Shown: positions 23,835 through 32,217 of the stretch, in pieces
Position numbering within the stretch: the first letter of the stretch is position 1
Layout: the number at the start of each line of letters is the position of its first letter
Source: CAZHLD01 sp964533185
GTDB lineage: Bacteria > Acidobacteriota > Terriglobia > Acidiferrales > UBA7541
DNA length: 42,228 nucleotides
Direction of reading: 5' to 3'
Assembly: GCA_964533185.1 (NCBI GenBank)
Contig: CAZHLD010000024.1
Span: forward strand, 1-42,228
Translations under genes and position numbers: made by a program
The notes under the pieces: generated by a model
The model's input: the letters and a program-made list of their open reading frames with translations, nothing else
What the model was told of the DNA's origin: nothing
Databases searched by the model: none

Positions 23835-24653
23835 CTATTGGGCGAGCCAGAGCATGACCTTGGTGAGGAAGAAATTGGCGACGAGGATGAAGACGGAGGA
23901 GGCGACAACGGCCTGGGTGGTGGCGCGTCCGACTCCCTGCGTGCCGCCGCGGACGGTGAGTCCGTAGTAGCAGCCGACGGTGGAAAGAATGAAGCCGAAG
24001 AAGAGCGGCTTGGTCATGCCCTGCATGATGTCGCTGAATTCGAGGGCCTGGATGGAGCGGGTCCAGTACTCGACCGGGTTGAGGCGCAGTTCGAAGCTGG
24101 CGACGACGAAGCCGCCAATCAGCCCGACGAGGTCGGCAAGCGCGGTGAGCAAGGGGAGCATCAGCGTAGTGGCAACGACACGCGGGGTGACCAGCTTGCG
24201 CGTGGGGTCGGTGCCCATGGCGCGCATGGCGTCGACCTGCTCGGTGACGAGCATGGAGCCGAGCTCGGAGGCGATGCCGGAGGCGTTGCGTCCGGCAACG
24301 AGCAGACCGGTGATGGTGGGGCCCAGTTCGCGGACGAGGGCGATAGCCACGACGTCGCCGGTAAGCGAGGTGGAGCCGAACCGCGAGAATTGGGAGGAGG
24401 TTTGCAGGACAAGGACGGCGCCGATGAAAAAGCCGGTCAGGAGAACGATGGGGAGCGAGCCGACGCCGATGAGGTCCATCTGGTCAAAAGTGTCCGCACC
24501 ATAGCGGGGCGCGGTGAAAATGTTGGTGACGGCGCGGAGGGAGAGCAGGGCGTAGTCCTGCACGGCCTGGATGCGGTGCTTGAGGGCATCAAAGAGGACC
24601 GAGACGACGGAGGGCGGGCGCTCGGAGTTGAGAATCGGGTCGGTTGCAGCCAT
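23835..24653 (-). CDS. mlaE: MlaE-like ABC lipid transporter permease
   Basis: A 272-residue permease of the MlaE (DUF140) family, with five to six membrane segments. Diagnostic stretches are PIVLLTGFFIGAVLVLQTSS, RELGPTITGLLVAGRNASGIASELG split over two helices, VDAMRAMGTDP, and TVGCYYGLTVRGGTQGVGRA. It forms the inner-membrane channel of a retrograde or anterograde phospholipid transporter with the MlaF and MlaD proteins encoded just downstream on the same strand. It is the first gene of the operon. There is a 103-base gap before mlaF, within which I see no promoter. Confidence 0.92.
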   Translation of the reverse strand: MAATDPILNSERPPSVVSVLFDALKHRIQAVQDYALLSLRAVTNIFTAPRYGADTFDQMDLIGVGSLPIVLLTGFFIGAVLVLQTSSQFSRFGSTSLTGDVVAIALVRELGPTITGLLVAGRNASGIASELGSMLVTEQVDAMRAMGTDPTRKLVTPRVVATTLMLPLLTALADLVGLIGGFVVASFELRLNPVEYWTRSIQALEFSDIMQGMTKPLFFGFILSTVGCYYGLTVRGGTQGVGRATTQAVVASSVFILVANFFLTKVMLWLAQ

Positions 24654-24825
24654 GAGATCGCCCGCGAGGCCGGGCTACGCGGGAACAGCGAGAGCGTAGC
24701 GTTCGAGGAGCGGAAGGTCAAGCGTTCTTGGGAGCGGAAAAGGCGGGCGCTGGCGCGTTTGGAGCAGGTTGGATAGAATGCGGCGACCGTGTGGTTAACG
24801 TGCGGGATTGAATTGTACGTTGAGG

Positions 24826-24863
24826 TCCTTCGTCCCGACAGAAGGCGTCGGGACTCAGGATGA
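24826..24863. repeat. Dispersed hairpin repeat, copy A (TCCTTCG..stem..CTCAGGATGAC)
   Basis: GTCCCGAC (24832-24839) and GTCGGGAC (24847-24854) form a perfect eight-base stem, bounded by TCCTTC and CTCAGGATGAC. The same flanks with a different stem occur at 33709-33744. It lies in the region between mlaE and aroC, where no gene is seen. Confidence 0.6.
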
Positions 24864-24890
24864 CACCGCAGAAACAGTTGGTGGAAAAGA

Positions 24891-26063
24891 ATGCTGCGAT
24901 TTGTTACAGCAGGTGAGTCGCACGGACAGGCGCTGGTGGCCTGGATCTCCGGGCTGCCGGCCGGGCTGTCGGTGGACCTGGAGTTGGTCAACCGCGAATT
25001 GCACCGGCGGCAGCTCGGCTACGGGCGCGGGGGCAGACAGAAGATCGAGAAGGACCGCGTCGAAGCGCTGGCGGGAATACGCCACGGGCAGACGATCGGG
25101 GCGCCGATCGCGCTTAAGATCGAAAACTGCGACTGGCCGAATTGGGAGAAGGCGCTGCCGGTGGAAGACGTGGCCGGGGCGGAGGACGCGCAGCGTCCGC
25201 TGACGGCGGCGCGTCCGGGGCATGCCGATTTGGCCGGCGCGCTGAAGCTCAACCTGCACGATGCGCGGTACGTGCTGGAGCGAGCGTCGGCGCGAGAGAC
25301 GGCGGCGCGAGTGGCGGCGGGTGCGCTGGCGAAGCTGCTGCTGCGTGAGTTTGGCTGCGAGGTGCTGAGCCACACGATTGCCGTGGGCAAGGTGAAGCTC
25401 GAACGGGCGGTGACGTGGGCGGAGATTGCGGCGGTGTGCGCAAACCTGGAGTCGCCGCTGCGCTGCGCGGATGCGGGCGTTGAAGCAAAGATGAAAGAAG
25501 AGGTGGATCGCGCGCTAAGAGCGGGGGACTCGGTGGGTGGAATCTTCGAGGTGGTGGCGCACAACGTGGTGGCAGGGCTTGGCTCACACGCGCAGTGGGA
25601 TGAAAAACTGGATGGACGGCTGGCGCGGGCGGTGATGTCGGTGCAGGCGGTGAAGGCGGTGGAAATCGGAACGGGCGTGGCGAATGCGACGTCGTATGGG
25701 TCGGAGGTGCAGGATTCGATCCGGTACGACGCGGTGAGGAAGCGGTTTGTGCGGCCGACAAACCGCGCGGGGGGGCTCGAGGGCGGGATCACGAACGGCG
25801 AAGACGTAGTGGTGCGTGGATACCTGAAGCCGATTTCAACGCTGCGGCAAGGACTGGAGACGGCGGACTTGAAGACGAAGCAAAGCGTGCGGGCGGCGTA
25901 TGAGCGGTCGGATGTGTGCGTAGTGCCGGCGGCGGGCGTGGCCGGAGAGGCGATGGTGGCGCTGGAGCTGGCCGGGGCGTACCGGGAGAAGTTTGGAGGG
26001 GATTCGATGGTGGAGATGAAGCGGAACATTGCGGGATACGTGAAGCAGCTGGATGAGTTCTGA
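24891..26063 (+). CDS. aroC: Chorismate synthase
   Basis: A 390-residue, full-length chorismate synthase, which converts 5-enolpyruvylshikimate-3-phosphate to chorismate with reduced FMN in the last common step of aromatic biosynthesis. The three family signatures are present: GESHG near the N-terminus (residues 8-12), RASARETAARVAAGA near residue 130, and RPTNRAGGLEGGITNG near residue 290. GLGSHAQWDEKLDGRLARA is also conserved. It starts a run of housekeeping genes on the plus strand and is about 40 bases from def. No strong Shine-Dalgarno precedes the ATG at 24891. The first enzyme of the same pathway, DAHP synthase, is encoded 13 kb away at 38194 under what looks like attenuation control. 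Confidence 0.97.
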   Translation: MLRFVTAGESHGQALVAWISGLPAGLSVDLELVNRELHRRQLGYGRGGRQKIEKDRVEALAGIRHGQTIGAPIALKIENCDWPNWEKALPVEDVAGAEDAQRPLTAARPGHADLAGALKLNLHDARYVLERASARETAARVAAGALAKLLLREFGCEVLSHTIAVGKVKLERAVTWAEIAAVCANLESPLRCADAGVEAKMKEEVDRALRAGDSVGGIFEVVAHNVVAGLGSHAQWDEKLDGRLARAVMSVQAVKAVEIGTGVANATSYGSEVQDSIRYDAVRKRFVRPTNRAGGLEGGITNGEDVVVRGYLKPISTLRQGLETADLKTKQSVRAAYERSDVCVVPAAGVAGEAMVALELAGAYREKFGGDSMVEMKRNIAGYVKQLDEF

Positions 26064-26103
26064 AAATAAATCTGCCATAGAAACACAGAGGCACAGAGAA
26101 GAG

Positions 26104-26613
26104 ATGATTTATCCGATTGTGAGGTTTGGGGCGGGGGTGCTGGAGAAGCCGGCGGCGCCGGTGGAGAAGTTTGACGAAGAGCTGAAGAAGCTATGCGCGG
26201 ACATGTTTGCGTCCATGTATGCGGCGCAGGGGGTGGGGCTGGCGGCGCCGCAGATCGGGATGGGAATGCGGCTGTCGGTGATTGACGTTTCGTTGGGGAA
26301 AAACAAAGAAGCGAAACTGATTCTGGCCAACCCGGAGATCATCCACACCGAGGGCGAACAGCGCGAGGAGGAGGGCTGCCTTTCGCTGCCGGGGTTCCGC
26401 GGGAGCGTGATCCGTCCGCAGTATGTGACCCTGAAGGCGCAGGACGTGACCGGAAAGACGTTTGAGATGCGCGGCGAAGGAATGCTGGCGCGCGCGTTCT
26501 GTCACGAGATCGACCACCTGAACGGAACCCTCTTCATTCAGCACCTGAGCATGCTCAAGCGCGACCTCATCAAGAGAAAAATCCGCAAGTTGAAAAAGGC
26601 CGGCGACTGGTAG
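26104..26613 (+). CDS. def: Peptide deformylase
   Basis: A 169-residue metalloenzyme that removes the formyl group from new proteins. All three motifs are intact: GVGLAAPQIG (motif 1), EEGCLSLPG with the metal-binding Cys (motif 2) and HEIDHLNG with the two His ligands and catalytic Glu (motif 3). The frame is open from 26053, overlapping aroC. The ATG at 26104 gives the normal N-terminus (MIYPIVRFG) and has AGAGAAGAG before it. It is 21 bases upstream of fmt, the enzyme that adds the formyl group to the initiator tRNA; def-fmt pairing is common. Confidence 0.97.
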   Translation: MIYPIVRFGAGVLEKPAAPVEKFDEELKKLCADMFASMYAAQGVGLAAPQIGMGMRLSVIDVSLGKNKEAKLILANPEIIHTEGEQREEEGCLSLPGFRGSVIRPQYVTLKAQDVTGKTFEMRGEGMLARAFCHEIDHLNGTLFIQHLSMLKRDLIKRKIRKLKKAGDW

Positions 26614-26634
26614 GCCGCGCCCGGACGAGGTGCC

Positions 26635-27576
26635 ATGCGCATTGTCTTCTGCGGAACACCGGAGTTTGCCGTACCGACGCTGCGCCGGCTGATCGCTGAG
26701 CCGGGGATGACGGTGGAGGCGGTTGTGACGCAGCCGGACCGGCCGAAGGGGCGCGGGCAGGAGCTGGCGAGCTCGGCTGTCAAAGAGGCGGCGCTCACGG
26801 GGGGAATCCACGTTTACCAGCCAGAGAAGATCAAGTCGGATTCGGCGTTCGATTTTTTCAAGCGCGTGCAGCCAGATGCGGTGGTGATTCTTGCCTACGG
26901 GCAGATCGTGCCGATGCGATTGATTGAAATCCCGCGGCTGGGGTGGATCAACCTGCATGCGTCGCTGCTGCCCGCCTACCGCGGTGCGGCGCCGGCGAAC
27001 TGGGCCATCGCCAACGGCGAAACGCGGACGGGGCTAACCACGATGCAGATCGACGCCGGGATGGACACGGGGCCGATCTTGCTGCAACAGGAAATGGAGA
27101 TTGGGCCGGAGGAAACGGCTCCGGAACTGCTGGCGCGGATGGCCGAGGCCGGCGCACCGTTGATGGTCGAGACGCTGCGAGGGCTCGAGCGCGGGGAGAT
27201 TAAGCCGCAGACGCAGGACAGCAGCAAGGCATCGTTGGCGCCGCTGCTCAAGAAAGAGGACGGGCGGATCGACTGGTCGTTGAGCGCGCGGCAGGTCTAC
27301 AACCGGATGCGCGGATTTGCGCCGTGGCCGGGAGCGTACACGAGTTTTCGAGGGCAGATGTGCCAGGTGGCGGGACGGCCGGCGGAGGGAGCGCCCGGTC
27401 GGATGGCTGAGCCGGGGACGCTGATGACTGCGGGGGATAAATTATTGGTTGCGTGCGGCGGGGAAAGCTGGCTGCAGGTGGAGACGGTGCAGGTGGAGGG
27501 GCGGAAGAGGGTTGGAGCGAGGGAATTCGTGAATGGGGCGCGGCTAAAGGCGGGCGAGAGATTCGGTAAGGAGTAA
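26635..27576 (+). CDS. fmt: Methionyl-tRNA formyltransferase
   Basis: A 313-residue enzyme that formylates Met-tRNA(fMet) using 10-formyltetrahydrofolate. The N-terminal Rossmann-type domain starts MRIVFCGTPEFAVPTL. The catalytic region contains HASLLPAYRGAAPANWAI, where the Asn and His are nearby, and the Asp-containing GMDTGPILLQ. The C-terminal OB-like domain begins near IDWSLSARQVYNRMRGFAPWPGA. The length is typical. GACGAGG lies a few bases before the ATG at 26635. It is co-directional with and close to def. Confidence 0.97.
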   Translation: MRIVFCGTPEFAVPTLRRLIAEPGMTVEAVVTQPDRPKGRGQELASSAVKEAALTGGIHVYQPEKIKSDSAFDFFKRVQPDAVVILAYGQIVPMRLIEIPRLGWINLHASLLPAYRGAAPANWAIANGETRTGLTTMQIDAGMDTGPILLQQEMEIGPEETAPELLARMAEAGAPLMVETLRGLERGEIKPQTQDSSKASLAPLLKKEDGRIDWSLSARQVYNRMRGFAPWPGAYTSFRGQMCQVAGRPAEGAPGRMAEPGTLMTAGDKLLVACGGESWLQVETVQVEGRKRVGAREFVNGARLKAGERFGKE

Positions 27577-27597
27577 GATAAGAGTTTGGGAAGATTC

Positions 27598-27840
27598 ATG
27601 TCCGGGGAGAATCTAAAGCGGATTTCAAACGCCATGAGAGCAGATCTCTTAGCTGGGTTACGCAGGCATGCGCGGAGGAGTGGCGTATCGTTTCGTTTCG
27701 CGCTGGAGGACGCCGTAACACACTACTTGGATTTCCTACAATGTTCCCGTGGAAAAGCACGAACCAAGAGTTCCGGCCCTCCCGAGCAGGCCCACGCCCA
27801 AAGCTCCAAACTGCTGAAACGGCTTTCCAAGAACCAGTGA
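27598..27840 (+). CDS. Small ribbon-helix-helix-like protein
   Basis: An 80-residue protein. Residues about 5-45 (KRISNAMRADLLAGLRRHAR, then RSGVSFRFALEDAVTHYLDF) follow the pattern of ribbon-helix-helix DNA-binding domains: a short strand, a helix with alternating hydrophobic residues, a turn with Gly-x-Ser and a second amphipathic helix. The C-terminal 30 residues are basic and low in complexity. Such proteins are often antitoxins or small repressors, but no toxin gene adjoins it. I chose the ATG at 27598; the frame is open from a TTG at 27586. It lies between fmt and rsmB with small gaps. The family call is from pattern only. Confidence 0.45.
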   Translation: MSGENLKRISNAMRADLLAGLRRHARRSGVSFRFALEDAVTHYLDFLQCSRGKARTKSSGPPEQAHAQSSKLLKRLSKNQ

Positions 27841-27868
27841 TCCCTGAAGTACAGTTTGACCAACCAAA

Positions 27869-29320
27869 ATGTCTGTAGCTCCGGCGCGGCGGGTGGCGTT
27901 TGAGGTGCTGAGGCGGGTGGAGGCGGAGGGCGGGTACGCCTCGGACCTGCTGCACGCGCGGCTGGGGGCGAAGAGCGCGGCGAGAGAGGCGCGGAGCACG
28001 GCGCGCGAGGTGAAGGGGGAGGCACGTGATCTGGGGGCGACGCGAGAGGCGACGCGGGACCGGGATGCGGCGCTGGCGACGGAGTTGACTCTGGGCGTAC
28101 TGCGCTGGCGGCGGCTGCTGGATTTCCTGCTCGACACATATACGAAGAAGCCGATTGCGGAGATGGACGTCGAGGTGCGGCTGGCGCTGCGACTGGGGCT
28201 ATACCAACTGCGCTTCCTGACGCGGGTGCCGGCGCGGGCGGCAGTGGATGAGTCGGTGGAGCTGGTAAAGAGGTGTGGGAAGAGGTCGGCGGCGGGGCTG
28301 GTGAATGCGGTGTTGCGACGAGCGGCGGGGGAGCAGGAGAAGAAAAAAGGACAGGCAAAAGTGCCCGTGCTGCCGGAGGGATTGCCAGCGGCGGATCGGC
28401 TGGGGATTGGCTGGTCGCACCCGACGTGGATGGTGGAGCGGTGGCTGAGGCAGTTTGGCGAGGAGAAGACGGCGGCACTGCTCGAGGCAAACAACCGGGC
28501 GCCGCGGCTGTGCTGCAGAGTTCACGATGAAGGCCGCAAAGAAGAAATCGCCGCAGAGCTGCGGAAGAAGGGGATGCGGGTGGAGGCAGGGCGGTGGCTG
28601 CAAGGGTCATTGTCGGTGAGCGGCGGGAACCCGGCAGAGAGCCAGGCGTTCCGCGACGGGGCGATTTCGATACAGGACGAGGCGTCGCAGATGGTGGCGC
28701 TGTTGCTGGACGCTCGGAAGGGAGAGCGAGTGCTGGACTTGTGCGCGGCGCCGGGAGGAAAGACCCTTGCGCTGGCGCGGCAGGTGGGCGCCGCAGGGAG
28801 CGTGGTGGCCGCGGACCTGCATGGGAATCGGCTGGCGGCGATGCGAGAGCAACTACGGCGGGTTGGAACAGAAAATGTCGGCCTGGTGAGGTTAGACGGA
28901 ACAGTGGCGCTGCCGTTCGCGGGGCACTTCGAGCGTGTTCTCGTAGATGCGCCGTGCTCGGGCACGGGGACGCTGGCGCGGAACCCGGAGATACGGTGGC
29001 GGCTGCGACCTGAGGATTTGGCGGACTTCCACGGCCGGCAGGTGAAGCTGCTTTCCAACGCGCTGGAACAATTGAAGCCGGGCGGGCGGCTGGTCTATTC
29101 CACGTGCTCGCTCGAGCCGGAGGAGAACGAGCGAGTGGTGGAGGAGGTTCTAGCCGGGCGACCGGATATGCGATGTGTTTCGGGTGAGGAGGCGCTGCGG
29201 CCGCAGTTGTCGGAAGAGGGAGCGGTGAAGCAGCTCTTCGACGGGAGGGGCTTCTTCCGGACGTTTCCGCGGGAGCACGGGACGGACGCATTTTTTGCGG
29301 CGGTGCTGGAGCGGGATTGA
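27869..29320 (+). CDS. rsmB: 16S rRNA (cytosine967-C5)-methyltransferase
   Basis: A 483-residue enzyme that methylates C967 of 16S rRNA. The N-terminal NusB-like RNA-binding domain (ARRVAFEVLRRVEAEGGYAS, later LDFLLDTYTKKPIAEMD) is followed by the methyltransferase. SAM binding is at VLDLCAAPGGKTLALA, the first catalytic Cys region is VDAPCSGTGTLARNPEIRW and the nucleophile region is LVYSTCSLEPEENERVVEE. A charged, low-complexity insertion of about 30 residues (AAREARSTAREVKGEARD and after) interrupts the NusB-like domain near residue 37. The ATG at 27869 lacks a strong Shine-Dalgarno. A PASTA protein gene follows 16 bases later. Confidence 0.95.
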   Translation: MSVAPARRVAFEVLRRVEAEGGYASDLLHARLGAKSAAREARSTAREVKGEARDLGATREATRDRDAALATELTLGVLRWRRLLDFLLDTYTKKPIAEMDVEVRLALRLGLYQLRFLTRVPARAAVDESVELVKRCGKRSAAGLVNAVLRRAAGEQEKKKGQAKVPVLPEGLPAADRLGIGWSHPTWMVERWLRQFGEEKTAALLEANNRAPRLCCRVHDEGRKEEIAAELRKKGMRVEAGRWLQGSLSVSGGNPAESQAFRDGAISIQDEASQMVALLLDARKGERVLDLCAAPGGKTLALARQVGAAGSVVAADLHGNRLAAMREQLRRVGTENVGLVRLDGTVALPFAGHFERVLVDAPCSGTGTLARNPEIRWRLRPEDLADFHGRQVKLLSNALEQLKPGGRLVYSTCSLEPEENERVVEEVLAGRPDMRCVSGEEALRPQLSEEGAVKQLFDGRGFFRTFPREHGTDAFFAAVLERD

Positions 29321-29336
29321 AGCAGAGAGGGAGCGC

Positions 29337-30086
29337 GTGCTAGATTCGAGCGAGACGAAAATGGAGTGGCGGCAAAAACTCGACTGGGTGTTGCGGATGG
29401 CGCTGCTGGTGTTCATCCTGGCCGCGGCGGCGTTTCTGAGCGCAATCACGACGATCCGGTTTGCGATCCACGGGCGCGAGGTGGCGATGCCCAACGTGGT
29501 GGGCAAGAGTGTCGCCGAGGCACAGAAGACGCTGGCGGTCGCCGGCCTGCGGATGCGGATCGCCGACCGAGCGTACAGCAACCAGCCGTTGGACACGATC
29601 GTGCGGCAAAGCCCTCCGGCGGGGATGCAGATGAAGGTGTCGCAGCAGGCGCACGTACTGGTGAGCCTGGGGGAGAAAAAGGTGGAGGTGCCGGCGCTAG
29701 AGGGAAAGAGCCTGCGGGCGTCGCGAATTGAGCTGCTGCGAACGGGCTTGCAGGTGGGTGAGATTTCGAGCGCGTACCTGCCGGAGTTTGCAGTGGACGC
29801 GGTGGTGCTGCAGGACCCGAAGCCGGGGAGCGGCGGGAACGTCAGCCCGCGGGTAAGCCTGCTGGTGTCGCTGGGGGAGCGCGAGGCGGCGTACGTGATG
29901 CCGTTCTTGGTGGGGCTGAGCCTCCTTGAAGCGCAGAAGCAACTGAGCGCGGCAGGACTGCGACTGGGCAAGATTACGTTCTATTCAGCGCCGGAGTGGC
30001 CGCACGGGGCAGTGGTAGAGCAGACGCCACGGCACGGAACGCGCGTGGCTAAGAGCGCGGACGTTGAGCTGCACGTGGCGGAGTGA
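29337..30086 (+). CDS. Membrane-anchored protein with three PASTA domains, no kinase
   Basis: A 249-residue protein with one N-terminal membrane helix (VLRMALLVFILAAAAFLSAI) and three extracytoplasmic PASTA repeats. Each has the usual opening and closing: VAMPNVVGKSVAEAQKTLAV to VLVSLGE, VEVPALEGKSLRASRIELLR to LLVSLGE, and YVMPFLVGLSLLEAQKQLSA to ELHVAE. PASTA domains usually sit on Ser/Thr kinases or penicillin-binding proteins and bind muropeptides. Here the catalytic part is absent, so this may be a cell-wall sensor or scaffold. The GTG at 29337 has AGAGGGAG before it and lies 16 bases after rsmB. The frame is open from 29295. Confidence 0.88.
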   Translation: MLDSSETKMEWRQKLDWVLRMALLVFILAAAAFLSAITTIRFAIHGREVAMPNVVGKSVAEAQKTLAVAGLRMRIADRAYSNQPLDTIVRQSPPAGMQMKVSQQAHVLVSLGEKKVEVPALEGKSLRASRIELLRTGLQVGEISSAYLPEFAVDAVVLQDPKPGSGGNVSPRVSLLVSLGEREAAYVMPFLVGLSLLEAQKQLSAAGLRLGKITFYSAPEWPHGAVVEQTPRHGTRVAKSADVELHVAE

Positions 30087-30155
30087 GGCGGGCCGAATCC
30101 GGAGTGCAGCGTGCTGCCGGGCGTGTGCTAAAATCCTGGGCGGACGGGGAGAGCT

Positions 30156-30833
30156 GTGAAGGTCGAAATCGCTCCATCCATACTGGCCGCCAACTTTGCC
30201 TGCCTGGGAGATGAAATCCGGGCGGTAGAGCAGGGCGGCGCCACGCTGCTGCACGTGGACGTGATGGACGGGCACTTTGTGCCCAACTTGACGATCGGCG
30301 TGCCGGTGGTGCGGTCACTGCGGAAGGCAACCCGGCTGACCCTGGATGTGCATCTGATGATTGAGAACCCCGACCGGTACGTGGAAGCCTTCGCCGAGGC
30401 GGGTGCGGACATGATTTCCGTGCATCAAGAAGCGACGCCGCACCTGGACCGCGTGCTGGGGATGATCCGCGAAATGGGACGAGAGGTGGGGGTGGTGATC
30501 AACCCAGCTACGCCGGTGAGCACGCTGAGCGAAGTATTGGACAAGGTGGACTACGTGCTGGTGATGAGCGTGAACCCGGGGTTTGGCGGGCAGAAGTTTA
30601 TCTCCGAGACGGTGGGAAAAATCAGGCAGCTCAAAGAGCTGCGGGCGCGGTATAATGACGGCTTCCGGATCGAGGTGGATGGGGGGATCGGACCGGAAAA
30701 TGTCTCCGAGGTGGTCCGCGCGGGAGCGGAGTTGCTGGTGGCGGGCACCTCAATCTTCCATACACCCGACCCGGCTGAAGCGGTGCGCCGATTGAAGCAC
30801 CTGGCCAGCGAAGCGCTGGCGCAGAAGGTCTGA
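30156..30833 (+). CDS. rpe: Ribulose-phosphate 3-epimerase
   Basis: A 225-residue TIM-barrel enzyme of the pentose phosphate pathway that interconverts ribulose 5-phosphate and xylulose 5-phosphate. Signatures include IAPSILAANFACLG at the start, LHVDVMDGHFVPNLTIG (metal-binding and catalytic Asp), LDVHLMIENPDRY, MSVNPGFGGQKF and IEVDGGIGPENV. The length is normal. The start is a GTG at 30156 preceded by GGGGAGAGCT. It is followed 13 bases later by the BamD-like gene. Confidence 0.96.
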   Translation: MKVEIAPSILAANFACLGDEIRAVEQGGATLLHVDVMDGHFVPNLTIGVPVVRSLRKATRLTLDVHLMIENPDRYVEAFAEAGADMISVHQEATPHLDRVLGMIREMGREVGVVINPATPVSTLSEVLDKVDYVLVMSVNPGFGGQKFISETVGKIRQLKELRARYNDGFRIEVDGGIGPENVSEVVRAGAELLVAGTSIFHTPDPAEAVRRLKHLASEALAQKV

Positions 30834-30846
30834 AGGCAAAAGGTCT

Positions 30847-32088
30847 GTGCGAAAGAGTCTAAAGTATCTGGTGATCCCGCTGGTCGCGAGCCTCTTGATT
30901 GCGGGCTGCGGCGGGAAGAAAAGCAAGGCCAAGGCCGGAGATCCGGCCGAGCCGGACAAGGTGTTGTTTGAATCGGCGCTGAAGGACATTGACCGCGGGC
31001 GCCATGACGTGGCGCGGCTTTCCCTCCAGACATTGCTGAACACCTACCCGGACAGCGAGTACGTAGCCAAGGCCAAGCTGGCCATGGGCGATTCCTATTA
31101 CAAGCAGGGCGGCACGTCGGGGCTGACGCAAGCGGTGGCCGAGTACAAAGATTTTCTGACCTTTTTCCCCTTCCTCGAAGAGGCGGCCTACGCGCAAATG
31201 CAAATAGGCAAAGCGCACTTCCGGCGGATGGAAAAGCCGGACCGGGACCGTTCTGCGGCGCGGATGGCCGAGGAAGAATTCCAGATTCTCCTGCAGAAGT
31301 ACCCGGACCACCCGATGGCGCTGGAGGCCAAGCAGAGGTTGCGGGAAGTGCAGGAAGTGCTGGCCGAGGGCGACTTCCGGATTGCGCGGTTCTACTACAT
31401 CAAGGGGTCGATGCGGGCGTCGGCGGCACGGCTGCAGGAGATTGTGAACCGCTACCCGCTCTACAGCCAGGCGGACACGGCGCTGTGGCTGCTGGGGAAT
31501 GCGTATGAGAAGGCCGAGAAGGGCGACATTGCCTCGCAGTACTACAGCAAGATCGTGCGTGAATACCCGCTTTCGGAACTGGTGCCGGACGCCACGGAGC
31601 GGCTGACCGGGCTCGGGGTGCCTATCCCGCAGCCAGACCCGGTGGCGCTGGCGCGGATGCAAAAGCAGAAGGAGCTGGGTCAAGACCGGCAGGGAATTAT
31701 CGGGAAGGCGAAAGGGATGTTCAGCGTCCGGCCGAACGTGGCAATGGCGGCGAAGGTGGGCGAGCCACAAATGGCGCCGCCGAGCGAGACGCCGACGCAG
31801 ACGCTATCGGGCGGAGGGAACAATACGGTCGGGGGCAGCACGGGCGGAAATTCGTCCGGGAATACGACGATCGTCGAAGTGGTGCCGGCAGGCCCGTCGA
31901 GCAGAACGGAGACCGGCAACGCGCCGAAGCCGGAGGGGACGAGCGGTGAAGTGAAGCCGGGAGATCCACAGCCAAAGCCCGAGACCGAGGCGCTCCCTGC
32001 CAAGAAGACCGAGGACAAGAAGAAAAAGGACGAGAAGGAATCCACCAGTAAGAAGAAGAAGGGCCTGCGTAAGCTCATCCCCTGGTAG
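30847..32088 (+). CDS. bamD: BamD-like outer-membrane assembly lipoprotein with long tail
   Basis: A 413-residue lipoprotein. The signal peptide ends in LIAGC (acylated Cys at residue 21). Residues about 40-250 contain tetratricopeptide-like helices typical of BamD/YfiO: ALKDIDRGRHDVARLSLQTL, LLNTYPDSEYVAKAKLAMGD, then AEEEFQILLQKYPDHPMA. BamD is a partner of BamA in folding outer-membrane proteins. The protein is much longer than E. coli BamD (245 residues): after the repeats comes a Gly/Asn/Pro-rich stretch and a Lys-rich end (KKKKKDEKE region). Other TPR lipoproteins such as YbgF-like proteins remain possible. The start is a GTG at 30847. No terminator is visible after the gene. Confidence 0.78.
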   Translation: MRKSLKYLVIPLVASLLIAGCGGKKSKAKAGDPAEPDKVLFESALKDIDRGRHDVARLSLQTLLNTYPDSEYVAKAKLAMGDSYYKQGGTSGLTQAVAEYKDFLTFFPFLEEAAYAQMQIGKAHFRRMEKPDRDRSAARMAEEEFQILLQKYPDHPMALEAKQRLREVQEVLAEGDFRIARFYYIKGSMRASAARLQEIVNRYPLYSQADTALWLLGNAYEKAEKGDIASQYYSKIVREYPLSELVPDATERLTGLGVPIPQPDPVALARMQKQKELGQDRQGIIGKAKGMFSVRPNVAMAAKVGEPQMAPPSETPTQTLSGGGNNTVGGSTGGNSSGNTTIVEVVPAGPSSRTETGNAPKPEGTSGEVKPGDPQPKPETEALPAKKTEDKKKKDEKESTSKKKKGLRKLIPW

Positions 32089-32217
32089 TGCTTCCCTTTC
32101 AACAGACTGTCTCAGTGCGACACAGGGGCGAGGTGTTCGTGTTGACTGCCCCCGGTCAAGGTGTTACCAATAGCAAGATGCGGAATTGAAGTGGTCGGGG
32201 CGAACCGGAGGGTTGTG

